From: Gammaproteobacteria bacterium
GTDB taxonomy: Bacteria; Pseudomonadota; Gammaproteobacteria; SZUA-152
Direction of reading: 5' to 3'
Assembly: GCA_030613605.1 (NCBI GenBank)
Contig: JAUWLO010000031.1
Span: 1 to 14,300 of the forward strand
Length of the DNA stretch: 14,300 nt
Position numbers and translations under genes: made by a program. The number at the start of each line of letters is the position of its first letter. The stretch's first letter is position 1. This document shows, in pieces, positions 1 through 8,118 of the stretch. The notes under the pieces are model-generated. The model ran no database searches, had not been told where the DNA came from, and saw only the letters and a list, made by a program, of their open reading frames with translations.

Positions 1-1
1 T

Positions 2-310
2 TTACCGTCGGCTGATGCAGAGGCAATGACGGGGGAAACCGATGAGCCTTTGGTGGTCACAGTGACGGTAGAGGGTGATTACTACCTCAATGTGGGAGAC
101 AAGATCGATGACCCTGTTGATCACCAACTGCTGGTGACCAAAGTCGCTGCGGTATTAAGGCACCGGCCAAAAACCCCGATATATGTACGTGGTGACAGCA
201 AGGTTGAGTATGGCAAGGTCATTACTGCAATGGTTTTATTGCAAAAAGCAGGCGCACCCAGCGTGGGGATGATTACCAAAGCACCGGAAGAACCCAGGAA
301 AAAGAAGTAA
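2..310 (+). CDS. tolR: TolR, 3' part (Tol-Pal proton-channel subunit)
   Basis: This is the C-terminal periplasmic part of TolR; the transmembrane helix and its proton-binding Asp lie upstream of the window. The reading frame is open from base 2, so the ATG at 26 is internal and not the start. About 102 codons are visible. The stretch with YLNVGDK, then VAAVLRHRPKTPIYVRGD, then a KVITAMVLLQKAGAPSVGM motif matches the TolR/ExbD periplasmic fold, ending in a short basic tail (EEPRKKK). TolR with TolQ uses the proton gradient to drive TolA. It is followed four bases later by tolA, as expected in the operon. Identification is from family resemblance and gene order; the ExbD alternative is excluded mainly by tolA, tolB and pal following. 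Confidence 0.92.
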   Translation, partial: LPSADAEAMTGETDEPLVVTVTVEGDYYLNVGDKIDDPVDHQLLVTKVAAVLRHRPKTPIYVRGDSKVEYGKVITAMVLLQKAGAPSVGMITKAPEEPRKKK

Positions 311-314
311 AGCA

Positions 315-1133
315 GTGAGAGCGCTGATTAAAGAAATACTGGCCAATCCGGTTGCCATGATGTTGGCCATTCTGGTGCATGTGGCTTTAGCCGGCATATT
401 ATTTGTAAGCCTGGAATGGACAGATGCGCCCACGCCGAGGCAGGTGGAGGTGAATGTTGTCAAGGCGGTGGCTATTGACGAGAAAAAAATTCAGGTTGAA
501 TTGAATAAACTCAGAAAAGCCGAGGCTAAAAAGAAGAAAAAGGCGCGTAAGTTAGATAAGAAAGCCCGAGACGCTGAGAAAAAACGCAAACGCGAAGAAA
601 AAAAGCTGGCGAAATTACGTAAAGAACAAAAAGCTGAAAAGAAGCGTGCCGCAAAAGATCGGGCTAAAAAGAAAAAAGAAGTCGAGCGTTTGAAGGCAGA
701 GAGGATTACAGAAGAAAAACGTTTGGCAGATGTCGAGGCTAAACATAAGCAGCTGGAAGACAGGAAGCGCCGCGAAGCTGAAGCCAAGGCCATGCAGGCA
801 GCAATAGCAGCAGAGCAGGCGGCGCTGAATAAGGCAGAACAGAAACGATTGAGCAGTTTGCGTGGCCAGTATATTGCCGACATTCAAAGCAAGGTGGCGC
901 GTAACTGGATACGGCCAGCCAGTGCCAGGCAGGGCTTATCCTGTAAGGTGGTGGTGAATCAAATTCCAGGTGGTGAAGTGATCAATGTGAGAACAACCAA
1001 ATGTATTGGTGATGATGTGTTCCGTCGTTCGGTAGAATCAGCTGTATACAAGGCGTCACCTTTGCCGCGCCCCTCTGATCCGGGTTTGTTTGATCGTGAA
1101 ATAGTGTTTAACTTTAAGCCCCAGTTTAAGTAA
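315..1133 (+). CDS. tolA: TolA, trans-envelope coupling protein
   Basis: TolA spans the periplasm and carries force from TolQR to Pal/TolB at the outer membrane. The start is GTG, four bases after the tolR stop. Residues about 13-34 form the single inner-membrane anchor, with His22 at the position of the E. coli SHLS-motif histidine. Residues about 52-183 are a Lys/Glu/Ala-rich helical rod (KKKKKARKLDKKARDAEKK and similar). Residues about 184-272 form the globular C-terminal domain, with Cys210 and Cys230 probably disulfide-bonded and the SVESAVYKASPLPRPSDP signature seen in Pseudomonas-type TolA. At 272 residues it is shorter than E. coli TolA (421), because the rod is shorter. The residue at position 18, Ser in E. 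coli, is Ala here. Confidence is high from domain order and operon position. Confidence 0.95.
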   Translation: MRALIKEILANPVAMMLAILVHVALAGILFVSLEWTDAPTPRQVEVNVVKAVAIDEKKIQVELNKLRKAEAKKKKKARKLDKKARDAEKKRKREEKKLAKLRKEQKAEKKRAAKDRAKKKKEVERLKAERITEEKRLADVEAKHKQLEDRKRREAEAKAMQAAIAAEQAALNKAEQKRLSSLRGQYIADIQSKVARNWIRPASARQGLSCKVVVNQIPGGEVINVRTTKCIGDDVFRRSVESAVYKASPLPRPSDPGLFDREIVFNFKPQFK

Positions 1134-1193
1134 ATCAATGTTAAATAAGTATAAAGATAAATAAATCCAATTTTTAAAAAGTCCTGAATATAA

Positions 1194-2531
1194 ATGATAA
1201 AAATAAACCGTTATTTTCCATCAGCTGTTTTGTTGTTCATCCTTCTGGGTTCAAGTGCCTCTCATGCGGTGTTGAATATAGAAATTACCCAGGGCATTGA
1301 AGGGGCGGTGCCCGTCGCTGTGGTGCCTTTTGGTTGGCAGGCACCTGCGTCGTTAGCTCCTCCAAAAAAACCTCCGGTTGATGTGGGTGCCGTTATTGCT
1401 GCAGATCTGGCGAGCACCGGTCGTTTTGATCCGCTAGCCCGAAAAGACATGTTGTCCAGGCCCAGCGACAAGTCGAAGATCAATTTTACCAACTGGCGTA
1501 TTTTCCAGACTGAAAACCTGGTGGTGGGTACTGTGCAATATGTTGGTGCCAATCGTTACAAGATTCGTTTTCGGTTGTTTGACGTATTCAAAGGCAAGGA
1601 GTTGCTGGCTTTTAGTTTACCGGTGAGTGGCAGTAATTTACGCCGGGCCGCACACCAGGTAAGTGATGTTATTTACAAAAAATTGACGGGAGAACCGGGG
1701 GCATTTACCACAAATGTGGCCTACATCACAGTAATGGGTGCCCGAAGTACGAAAAGATATACCCTCTGGGTAGCGGATGCTGATGGCCACAATGCTCAGT
1801 CGATGGTCAAGTCTCGTGATGAAATACTTTCGCCGGCCTGGTCGCCTGATGGTAAGCGGCTGGCCTACGCTTCGGCTGAATACGACAAGGATGAGAAGCG
1901 GAGAAAGTGGTCTGTTTATGTACAGGAAGTGTCCACGGGACGTCGTTATAAAGTGATGCGTTTTCGTGGCCGCATGAGTGCACCATCCTGGTCTCCAGAT
2001 GGCCGGTCTTTGGCCGTTAGTATGAACAAGGATGGTAACTCCGAGATTTATGTCATAGACTTGGCGAAAAAAAAGGCGCGGCGTTTAACGCGTCACTGGG
2101 CCATTGATACGGAACCCGTTTGGGATCCTGATGGGCGATCAGTCATTTTTACGTCAGATCGTGGCGGTCGGCCTCAGATATATCGCATACCCAGTGGTGG
2201 TGGTCGGGCTAAGCGTCTAACCTATGAAGGTAAATACAATGCTCGGGCTTCTGTTTCCCATGATGGCAAACGTATTGCCATGATTCATCGGGTAGGCGGA
2301 GATTATCGGGTAGCCGTGCTGGATCTGGATAGCGGTAATCTGAGGGTGTTGACGGACGGGGCTTTAGACGAGTCTCCCAGCTTTGCGCCAAATGGAAGCA
2401 TGATAATTTATGCGACAAGTTCTGGTCTGAAGGGAGTGCTGGCTGCTGTTTCAGTTGATGGACGCGTTCATCAGCGCCTGACTGTTCCAGAGGGTGATGT
2501 ACGGGAACCCGCCTGGTCCCCACTGAATTAA
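1194..2531 (+). CDS. tolB: TolB, periplasmic beta-propeller of the Tol-Pal system
   Basis: TolB is a soluble periplasmic protein that binds Pal and is released from it by TolA action. A signal peptide covers residues 1-25, with a hydrophobic core AVLLFILL and a likely cut after SHA. Residues about 27-165 are the N-terminal alpha/beta domain (EITQGIEGAVPVAVVPFGW). From about 170 there is a beta-propeller with PD40-type repeats: SPAWSPDGKRLAY at about 213, SAPSWSPDGRSLAV at about 262, TEPVWDPDGRSVIF at about 307, then more divergent blades near 350 and 393, and a closing REPAWSP at the end. Length 445 is usual for the family. A 60-bp AT-rich gap separates it from tolA; no clear Shine-Dalgarno is visible, but the ATG gives a complete signal peptide. 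Confidence 0.97.
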   Translation: MIKINRYFPSAVLLFILLGSSASHAVLNIEITQGIEGAVPVAVVPFGWQAPASLAPPKKPPVDVGAVIAADLASTGRFDPLARKDMLSRPSDKSKINFTNWRIFQTENLVVGTVQYVGANRYKIRFRLFDVFKGKELLAFSLPVSGSNLRRAAHQVSDVIYKKLTGEPGAFTTNVAYITVMGARSTKRYTLWVADADGHNAQSMVKSRDEILSPAWSPDGKRLAYASAEYDKDEKRRKWSVYVQEVSTGRRYKVMRFRGRMSAPSWSPDGRSLAVSMNKDGNSEIYVIDLAKKKARRLTRHWAIDTEPVWDPDGRSVIFTSDRGGRPQIYRIPSGGGRAKRLTYEGKYNARASVSHDGKRIAMIHRVGGDYRVAVLDLDSGNLRVLTDGALDESPSFAPNGSMIIYATSSGLKGVLAAVSVDGRVHQRLTVPEGDVREPAWSPLN

Positions 2532-2596
2532 CGAATAAAAAGTATTAACGAACACTATTATTTATGAACGTAAAGATAAACTAAAGATTAATAACC

Positions 2597-2602
2597 AAGG
2601 AG
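2597..2602 (+). promoter_or_regulatory. Ribosome-binding site of pal
   Basis: AAGGAG lies six bases before the pal ATG at 2609. It is the clearest Shine-Dalgarno in the Tol-Pal block and fits the high expression expected of Pal, an abundant lipoprotein. Confidence 0.7.
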
Positions 2603-2608
2603 TTAGTT

Positions 2609-3163
2609 ATGAAATTCTGGACCAAAATCACGCTTGCTTTTGTGCCCGTTCTGTTTCTTATCGGTTGTGGTACCTCGGGTGAAGTGAAAGATGAGGGAGC
2701 TGCTGGTGCCGCAGGTGCTGCCGATACCGGTACATCGGCTACAACGAGTGGCGTTGGCACTGATGGTGCCGGAACCATGGACGCTACTTCTGGTTTTGAG
2801 GGTGAGCAATTAGATGATCCTAATGCATTGATATCTAAACGCGTGGTCTATTTTGATTTTGACCGCAGCGATATTAAAGATGATTTTCGTGCGATTGTTG
2901 CTGCTCATGGTAAATACCTGGCAGGTAATTCTAATGCCAGTGTAACGCTGGAAGGGCATGCTGATGAGCGCGGTACACGTGAATACAATATTGCTCTGGG
3001 TGAACGACGCATCGCTACAGTACAACGCATTTTGACTTTACAGGGTGCTTCATCTGCGCAGATTAATTCCATCAGTTATGGCGAGGAGCGTCCTGCAGCC
3101 CTGGGTCATGATGAAGATGCCTGGAGTTTGAATCGCCGTGCTGAGTTTATTTACCAGCGTTAA
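2609..3163 (+). CDS. pal: Pal, peptidoglycan-associated outer-membrane lipoprotein
   Basis: Pal anchors the outer membrane to peptidoglycan and is the outer-membrane end of the Tol-Pal machine. The N-terminus is a lipoprotein signal, with lipobox LIGC and the lipidated Cys at residue 20. It is followed by a flexible linker rich in Gly, Ala, Ser and Thr (about 21-65), then an OmpA-like peptidoglycan-binding domain from about 78 to 184. Visible signatures are VVYFDFDRSDI, LEGHADERGTREYN with Asp119, GERR at 131-134 and NRRAEF near the end; these carry the Asp and Arg residues that contact diaminopimelate in the family. Length 184 is normal. It lies between tolB and cpoB, with a strong ribosome-binding site. 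Confidence 0.97.
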   Translation: MKFWTKITLAFVPVLFLIGCGTSGEVKDEGAAGAAGAADTGTSATTSGVGTDGAGTMDATSGFEGEQLDDPNALISKRVVYFDFDRSDIKDDFRAIVAAHGKYLAGNSNASVTLEGHADERGTREYNIALGERRIATVQRILTLQGASSAQINSISYGEERPAALGHDEDAWSLNRRAEFIYQR

Positions 3164-3223
3164 TCGATTGCACTATTTGAGCGGTTATTCGTAGCAATCA
3201 AAGCCATATATAGAGAAAGCCTT

Positions 3224-4066
3224 GTGTCACACGTTTTGTTGAGTCGCCAATTATTGGGTGTGACCCTGGCCACATTGATGGTGGTGTCTTTCTGGGCGCA
3301 ACCATCCTGGGCTCGTAATACCCCTGCGCCGGTTGTTGATGCGACCGGCGCAGGCGGCTCTAGTTCTAATGCGTCTCTTGAAGCGCGTCGTTCTCAGCAG
3401 GAAAATCAGACATTATTAGAGCTTTTAGGGCGCATGGACAGTCTGCAAAATGAGGTTCAACGGATGTTGGGCGAGATGGAAGAGCAAGCTCATAATATGG
3501 AAAATCTGAATAAGCGCCAACGAGATTTGTATCTGGATATCGATCAACGACTTCGTAAAATAGAACAAGGTAGTGTTACTGCTCCTGCGATGGGTGCGTT
3601 CGTTCCTGCTCCAACAGCTGACGCGCCAACAAGTTCTGCTTCAACTGTTCAAGCCGCAAATTCTGGTGCTCCCCCTGATTCTCAGCAAGAACGCATATCT
3701 TATGAAAAGGCTTTTGGTTTATTAAAAGATGGGCATTATGATCAGGCTGTGGTGGCATTCAAGACTTTCATGAAGTCTTATCCCCGAGGGCGATTTGCAG
3801 GTAATGCACAATATTGGCTGGGCGAAGCAAATTATGCACAACGATATTTTAAACTGGCATTGAGTGATTTTGAGAGCGTTGTAAAAAATTACCCTTCAAG
3901 TCCCAAGCGCGCAGATGCCATGCTTAAAATGGGGTATACCTATCAGGAACTTGGTCAGATGGATAAGGCGCAATTATCTTTATCCAATGTTTCGAAAAGT
4001 TACCCTAATTCCACGGCAGCAAATCTCGCTCAAAAACGGTTGCAGGCGCTAAAACGGCTTCGTTAG
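3224..4066 (+). CDS. cpoB: CpoB (YbgF), periplasmic TPR coordinator of cell division
   Basis: CpoB links Tol-Pal outer-membrane constriction to septal peptidoglycan synthesis by PBP1B in E. coli. The start is GTG at 3224, which gives an export signal of about 30 residues ending PSWA. Residues about 52-115 form the trimerising coiled coil (LLELLGRMDSLQNEVQRML). A Pro/Ser/Ala-rich linker follows (about 118-155), then tetratricopeptide repeats from about 158 to 278, including YEKAFGLLKDGHYDQAVVAF and GNAQYWLGEANYAQRYFKLA. At 280 residues it has the family's usual length and domain order. It is the last gene of the Tol-Pal block. The ribosome-binding site is weak (AGAGAAAG about 6 bases upstream). 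Confidence 0.93.
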   Translation: MSHVLLSRQLLGVTLATLMVVSFWAQPSWARNTPAPVVDATGAGGSSSNASLEARRSQQENQTLLELLGRMDSLQNEVQRMLGEMEEQAHNMENLNKRQRDLYLDIDQRLRKIEQGSVTAPAMGAFVPAPTADAPTSSASTVQAANSGAPPDSQQERISYEKAFGLLKDGHYDQAVVAFKTFMKSYPRGRFAGNAQYWLGEANYAQRYFKLALSDFESVVKNYPSSPKRADAMLKMGYTYQELGQMDKAQLSLSNVSKSYPNSTAANLAQKRLQALKRLR

Positions 4067-4080
4067 GCCTTTGTGTGTAC

Positions 4081-4120
4081 TAAAAAGGGGCGCATATATT
4101 TTTGCCAATCACCCTTTTTA
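4081..4120 (+). terminator. Possible terminator after cpoB
   Basis: A nine-base perfect inverted repeat, TAAAAAGGG at 4081-4089 and CCCTTTTTA at 4112-4120, encloses a 22-base loop just after the cpoB stop. The T tract is part of the stem and no extra T run follows, so termination may be weak. It would separate Tol-Pal from the que genes. Confidence 0.4.
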
Positions 4121-4185
4121 TCGACAACGCTATCGTAACTAATTTATAACCCCTGTTTATCCTGATAGGCAATCTGATTACAACT

Positions 4186-4878
4186 ATGTGCGCCGACACG
4201 TCTTCTTCTACAATCGATAAAAATCATTCTAATAAACTTCGGATTACCGAAATTTTTTACTCGTTACAGGGTGAGTCTCGTAGTGTGGGCTTTCCAACAG
4301 TATTTATTAGATTAACCGGCTGTCCCCTGCGCTGTGGTTATTGTGATACTGCCTATGCTTTCCAGGGTGGCCAATGGATGTCTCTGGATGAGGTTCTTGA
4401 AGATGTTGCCAGTTGCTCCGGTAGTATTCCCCGCTATGTCACCGTTACGGGCGGTGAACCCCTGGCACAAAAAAATTGCCAGACGTTACTAAAAAGATTG
4501 TGTGATATCGGCTGCGAGGTTTCTATTGAAACCAGTGGTGCGTTAGATGTTTGTGAAATTGATAACCGAGTCATAAGGGTGATGGATTTGAAAACCCCAG
4601 GCTCGGGAGAAAGCGCCAAAAATCTATGGGAAAACCTTGATTGTTTAACACGACAGGATCAGGTGAAATTTGTTATCTGTGATCGCGTCGATTATGACTG
4701 GGCTAAACAGGTGCTTAATGACTACAAGCTTCCGGAACGCTGTGAGGTATTGTTTTCTCCTGTTCATGGTCAGCAGCAAGCGCGTGACCTGGCGGAATGG
4801 ATATTGGCGGATAAATTAGCCGTTCGTTTTCAATTGCAGCTCCATAAGGTTCTTTGGGGTGATGAGCAAGGGCGGTAA
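4186..4878 (+). CDS. queE: QueE, 7-carboxy-7-deazaguanine synthase
   Basis: QueE is a radical-SAM enzyme that contracts the ring of 6-carboxytetrahydropterin to 7-carboxy-7-deazaguanine, on the way to preQ0 and queuosine in tRNA. The N-terminus has the family motif EIFYSLQGES (22-31), then the [4Fe-4S] site CPLRCGYC with Cys46, Cys50 and Cys53 in the CX3CX2C pattern. VTVTGGEPLAQ supplies the GGE motif that holds the SAM amino group. Length 230 fits the family. The gene sits 119 bp after cpoB and 22 bp before queC, the next pathway enzyme; this order after tol-pal is common in gammaproteobacteria. The first about 16 residues are variable and no ribosome-binding site is visible, so the exact start is moderately uncertain. 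Confidence 0.95.
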   Translation: MCADTSSSTIDKNHSNKLRITEIFYSLQGESRSVGFPTVFIRLTGCPLRCGYCDTAYAFQGGQWMSLDEVLEDVASCSGSIPRYVTVTGGEPLAQKNCQTLLKRLCDIGCEVSIETSGALDVCEIDNRVIRVMDLKTPGSGESAKNLWENLDCLTRQDQVKFVICDRVDYDWAKQVLNDYKLPERCEVLFSPVHGQQQARDLAEWILADKLAVRFQLQLHKVLWGDEQGR

Positions 4879-4900
4879 CAGGTAGAATGAACAATTAACC

Positions 4901-5596
4901 ATGAACAACGAACAGCAAAAAGCAGTTATTCTGGTTTCCGGGGGGCTGGATTCTGCGACTACCCTGGCCATGGCTCGCGATCAGGGATACGACTGTTATG
5001 CGTTGAGTTTTGACTATGGTCAGCGCCACAGTTCTGAATTGTTGGCTGCTAGTCGAATAGCAAAATTTCTGGGCGCCACCCTGCATAAGCAGGTTTCACT
5101 GGATATGCGCGCCATTGGGGGTTCTGCGTTAACGGACGATAGTGTTGATGTTCCTGTTGCTCCCATGGAAAGCGCTCCTACAGAAGGTATTCCGGTAACC
5201 TATGTCCCTGCAAGGAACACCATTTTTTTGTCTTACGCCTTAGCCTGGGCAGAAGTACTTGAAGCCCAGCATATTTTTATTGGTGTGAATGCAGTGGATT
5301 ACTCGGGTTACCCGGATTGCAGACCGGAATACATTAGTGCATTTCAGTCCATGGCGAATCTGGCAACCAGAGCCGGTGTGGAAGGCCACCCAATTACAAT
5401 TCATACCCCGCTGATTGAGCTCAGTAAAGCTGAAATTATTCGACTGGGTCTGTCGCATGGCGTTGATTTTTCAATGACTGTTTCTTGTTATGATGCTGAC
5501 TCTGAAGGTCGCGCCTGTGGTGTTTGTGATTCCTGTCGGTTACGTGCGGAAGGTTTTAGGACTGCCAGGATCAATGACCCCACACGTTATCGGTAG
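4901..5596 (+). CDS. queC: QueC, 7-cyano-7-deazaguanine (preQ0) synthase
   Basis: QueC uses ATP and ammonia to turn 7-carboxy-7-deazaguanine, the QueE product, into the nitrile preQ0. The N-terminal PP-loop SGGLDSATTLA (13-23) binds ATP. FDYGQRHSSE (about 38-47) and YVPARNTIFLSYAL (about 106-119) are family signatures. The C-terminal zinc site is formed by Cys196, Cys206, Cys209 and Cys212 in SCYDADSEGRACGVCDSC. At 231 residues it is full length. It starts 22 bp after queE and probably shares a transcript with it. The ATG at 4901 gives the usual short N-terminus before the PP-loop; the ribosome-binding site is poor. Confidence 0.97.
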   Translation: MNNEQQKAVILVSGGLDSATTLAMARDQGYDCYALSFDYGQRHSSELLAASRIAKFLGATLHKQVSLDMRAIGGSALTDDSVDVPVAPMESAPTEGIPVTYVPARNTIFLSYALAWAEVLEAQHIFIGVNAVDYSGYPDCRPEYISAFQSMANLATRAGVEGHPITIHTPLIELSKAEIIRLGLSHGVDFSMTVSCYDADSEGRACGVCDSCRLRAEGFRTARINDPTRYR

Positions 5597-5673
5597 GTTA
5601 TATCGATAGACTATACCGGTAACTCACTATTAATTATTATTTTAGAAAAATACATAGATAAAAATTACCCTAT

Positions 5674-7254
5674 ATGGAAACAGCTCACCATCAGTCTAAA
5701 TTATTTTTACCCTACTTATTGTTCACTGCGGTGCTTTGCGGCGCATTAATTATGGTAATAGAGGTGATGGGTTCTCGGGTCATTGGCCCGTTTTTTGGAG
5801 TTGGTTTATTTGTCTGGACTTCGCTTATTACGGTGACCTTGTTGGCGCTGGCCGGTGGCTATGCGTTAGGAGGGGTTTTCTCAGACAGGTTTCAGAAACC
5901 GGCTTATCTGTTCGGTATTATTCTTGCTGCGGGTGTGCTGACATTGTTAGTGCCGGCACTCAAAGGGCCGGTGTTGAAAGCCTGCATGTCTCTAGGATTA
6001 AGAAGCGGCGCTTTTGTGAGCACAATGGTTTTGTTTGGCCCGGCTTTGCTGCTGCTGGGTTGTGTCTCACCTTACCTGGTGAAGCTTGCTGCTCGTGAAT
6101 TACATAACATCGGTCGGGTCGTAGGTAGTTTATATGCTCTGTCTACCGTGGGCAGTACGGTGGGGACAGTTTTCACCGGGTTTTATCTGATTGCCTATCT
6201 TGGAGTGGATCAAATTTTTGCAGTGACAGGTGGTTTGTTGTTGCTACTGGCGGTAGGTTATTTCCTGTTATTTCAGCAGCGCTGGTGGGTCGTTGTTTTT
6301 CTAATTTTACCGGTGCTGCTCTATCAGCCTTCACAGGCTGTGTCGCGGATCATGAGCGATGGTACAAAGGTAAGCCTGATACATAACGAGGAAAGTTATT
6401 ACGGTAATTTGAAAGTGGTGGATTACAGTTTTGAGCGTGTGCATTACAGGGAAATGATTATTGATGGCATGGTTCAGGGTGGTATTGATCTTTCCAATTA
6501 TCAGTCAACCTACGAATACAATTATTTTATGCAATTTATTTCTTACGCATTATATCCTGAAGGAAAAAATTGTTTAGTGATCGGTCTGGGTCTGGGGGTA
6601 ATTCCAAGCTGGTACGAACAGCAGGGCATTCAATGTGATGTCGTGGATATAAACCCGGCTATTGTGGACGTCGCTGCTGAATATTTTGGATTCAAAAATA
6701 GTGGGGATATTTTTATTGAAGATGCCCGGTACTTTTTAAATTCAACTGATCGTAGTTATGATTATATTGTGCTGGATGTGTTTAGTGGAGATATTACCCC
6801 GGCTCATTTGCTGAGCATTGAAGCCCTTGGGCTCATGCGTGATCGCTTAACAGAACAGGGCGTGTTGGCGGTGAACTTGATTGGTAGTGTGAAGCACGAA
6901 ACTTACATGACGGCCTCTGTGGTTAAAACACTGGAGGCGGCATTTGATCAGGTGGGAGTTTTTCCTGTTTTCGATGTAGCCAAATCGGAAGATGGTATTG
7001 GTAATCTGGCGATTATGGCGTACCAGGGAGACCATCGTTCTCTGGAGATAAGTCGCAATAAGTTTCAGGCGCACCCCAGCGTGGTGAATATGGTGTTTGA
7101 TAATATTGGTAAGAAGTTTCAATTTCCGTCGGGCACTCGGGCGATGATACTGACGGATGATTATAATCCCATTGATTTTTTTGACAGTTGGTTGCGAGAA
7201 AACGTACGTAAAAGTATTCTGGAGTCTACTGATTGGGATATATTGATTAGTTGA
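5674..7254 (+). CDS. Seven-helix membrane protein fused to a spermidine-synthase-like domain
   Basis: Residues about 12-218 contain roughly seven transmembrane helices, with the start typical of the fused MFS/spermidine-synthase family (VIEVMGSRVIGPFFG). Residues about 226-526 resemble an aminopropyltransferase/methyltransferase Rossmann domain: YYGNLKVV (242-249), IIDGMVQGG (262-270), nucleotide-binding GLGLG (304-308), acidic VDINP with Asp325, EDAR (349-352) and YIVLDVFSGD (364-373). The usual GGGDG loop is GLGLG here, so the catalytic Asp of true spermidine synthases is missing from that loop and activity on putrescine is doubtful. LTDDYNPID near the C-terminus is typical of this membrane-fused group. 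The 77-bp upstream gap is AT-rich and no Shine-Dalgarno is visible. The cytochrome gene that follows begins 15 bp after the stop, suggesting co-expression. Substrate unknown. Confidence 0.82.
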   Translation: METAHHQSKLFLPYLLFTAVLCGALIMVIEVMGSRVIGPFFGVGLFVWTSLITVTLLALAGGYALGGVFSDRFQKPAYLFGIILAAGVLTLLVPALKGPVLKACMSLGLRSGAFVSTMVLFGPALLLLGCVSPYLVKLAARELHNIGRVVGSLYALSTVGSTVGTVFTGFYLIAYLGVDQIFAVTGGLLLLLAVGYFLLFQQRWWVVVFLILPVLLYQPSQAVSRIMSDGTKVSLIHNEESYYGNLKVVDYSFERVHYREMIIDGMVQGGIDLSNYQSTYEYNYFMQFISYALYPEGKNCLVIGLGLGVIPSWYEQQGIQCDVVDINPAIVDVAAEYFGFKNSGDIFIEDARYFLNSTDRSYDYIVLDVFSGDITPAHLLSIEALGLMRDRLTEQGVLAVNLIGSVKHETYMTASVVKTLEAAFDQVGVFPVFDVAKSEDGIGNLAIMAYQGDHRSLEISRNKFQAHPSVVNMVFDNIGKKFQFPSGTRAMILTDDYNPIDFFDSWLRENVRKSILESTDWDILIS

Positions 7255-7256
7255 AT

Positions 7257-7261
7257 GGAGG
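7257..7261 (+). promoter_or_regulatory. Ribosome-binding site setting the cytochrome start at 7270
   Basis: GGAGG lies eight bases before the ATG at 7270. It overlaps an in-frame upstream ATG at 7255, which has no such site, so 7270 is the better start. Confidence 0.7.
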
Positions 7262-7269
7262 AATATCTG

Positions 7270-7659
7270 ATGCACAATAACAAAAGAATAGTTATCGGAA
7301 GTTTGTTGCTGCTTGTTGCAGTAATGTTTTCTTCTGCTGTGATTGTAGAGGCAGGGGTGAGCAAGCAGCCTAATGTTCCATTTAAGTTCGCTGTGGGTAA
7401 GAAAAAATACCAGGCATCCTGCTCTGTTTGTCACGGCAAATGGCTAGGCGGAACCGAACAGGGCCCACCATTGCTGCATGGTTTTTATAAACCCTCCCAT
7501 CATGGCGATCCATCATTTTATCGCGCGGCACTAAAGGGTGTTCGGGCGCATCACTGGAAGTTTGGCAATATGCCGCCGATTAATGGCATAACCAGGAAAG
7601 ACATGGATGCTATCGTGCCCTTTATTCGCTGGTTGCAACAAGCGAAAGGACTTTACTAA
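7270..7659 (+). CDS. Exported monoheme cytochrome c, class I-like
   Basis: This encodes a small periplasmic electron-transfer protein of 129 residues. A signal peptide runs over residues 1-28 (hydrophobic core IGSLLLLVAVMF, likely cut after VEA). One heme c attachment site is present, CSVCH at residues 51-55, with His55 as one iron ligand. NMPPINGIT carries Met101 as the likely second ligand, followed by the usual closing helix (KDMDAIVPFIRWLQ). His-rich stretches, PSHHGD and RAHHWKFG, lie between the two ligands. An in-frame ATG at 7255 would add five residues, but the GGAGG site favours 7270. The gene follows the spermidine-synthase-like gene closely and converges on apaG with only 7 bp between stops. 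Redox partner unknown. Confidence 0.88.
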   Translation: MHNNKRIVIGSLLLLVAVMFSSAVIVEAGVSKQPNVPFKFAVGKKKYQASCSVCHGKWLGGTEQGPPLLHGFYKPSHHGDPSFYRAALKGVRAHHWKFGNMPPINGITRKDMDAIVPFIRWLQQAKGLY

Positions 7660-7666
7660 CTAATGT

Positions 7667-8059
7667 CTAGTGCAAGGCGTTAGGTTGTGACAAGGTAAAG
7701 GCGGGAATGTTGGCGTCAAAGGCAAAGCCATCATCGGTGATCATTTGGTAGCTGCCTTCCATGCTGCCGACTGGTGTTTCAATCACAGTGCCGCTGGTGT
7801 ATTCAAAAGATTCATTGGGGAGAAGATAAGGTTGCTCTCCCACCACACCTTCACCATGTACTTCCTGTACGTTGCCGTTTGCATCATTAATGATCCAGTG
7901 TCGTGTTAACAACTTTGCGGCCAGGCTGCCGGTGTTGCGGATGGTAATGGTGTAAGAAAAAACAAAACGGTTTTCTTCAGGCGAAGACTGGTCTTCGATG
8001 TATTGGGTTGTGACACCCACATCAATGTGGGCATCCGGGGTTTCTTTCTGGCTTGTCAT
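7667..8059 (-). CDS. apaG: ApaG domain protein
   Basis: ApaG is a small beta-sandwich (Fn3-like) protein of unclear biochemical role, often linked genetically to ksgA/apaH and to cation or nucleotide phenotypes. The 130-residue product matches across its length: ENRFVFSYTITIRNTG (29-44), AAKLLTRHWIINDANG (47-62), the glycine motif GEGVVGEQP with the GxGxxG pattern, FEYTSGTVIETPVGSMEGSY, and the C-terminal FDANIPAFTL. Length is close to E. coli ApaG (125). It starts with ATG, preceded by a GAGAG site about six bases upstream. Unlike the common ksgA-apaG-apaH context, it stands here between a convergent cytochrome gene and a membrane-protein gene on the same strand. Confidence 0.95.
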   Translation of the reverse strand: MTSQKETPDAHIDVGVTTQYIEDQSSPEENRFVFSYTITIRNTGSLAAKLLTRHWIINDANGNVQEVHGEGVVGEQPYLLPNESFEYTSGTVIETPVGSMEGSYQMITDDGFAFDANIPAFTLSQPNALH

Positions 8060-8085
8060 GTGGTCTCTCGGAACGGCATTAGCTG

Positions 8086-8091
8086 ATTATA
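8086..8091 (-). promoter_or_regulatory. Candidate -10 box of apaG
   Basis: Read on the minus strand this is a perfect TATAAT, 26 bases before the apaG ATG, in the 59-bp gap after the upstream gene. The bases at the -35 position do not resemble TTGACA, so the promoter is only tentative. Confidence 0.35.
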
Positions 8092-8118
8092 GTTTGCTTC
8101 TGATATTTTGTTTGGCGT

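Noticed and set aside
491..887. Minus-strand frames opposite tolA
   Set aside because: They are Ser/Phe/Leu-rich mirror images of the Lys/Glu/Ala rod of TolA and not separate genes.
3166..3203. GATTGC/GCAATC inverted repeat between pal and cpoB as a terminator
   Set aside because: The stem has only six pairs around a loop of more than 20 bases and no T run follows.
6847..7434. Long minus-strand open frame (195 codons) inside the synthase and cytochrome genes
   Set aside because: It is antisense to two well-supported genes, is rich in His, Asn and Thr as expected from a shadow frame, and shows no domain.
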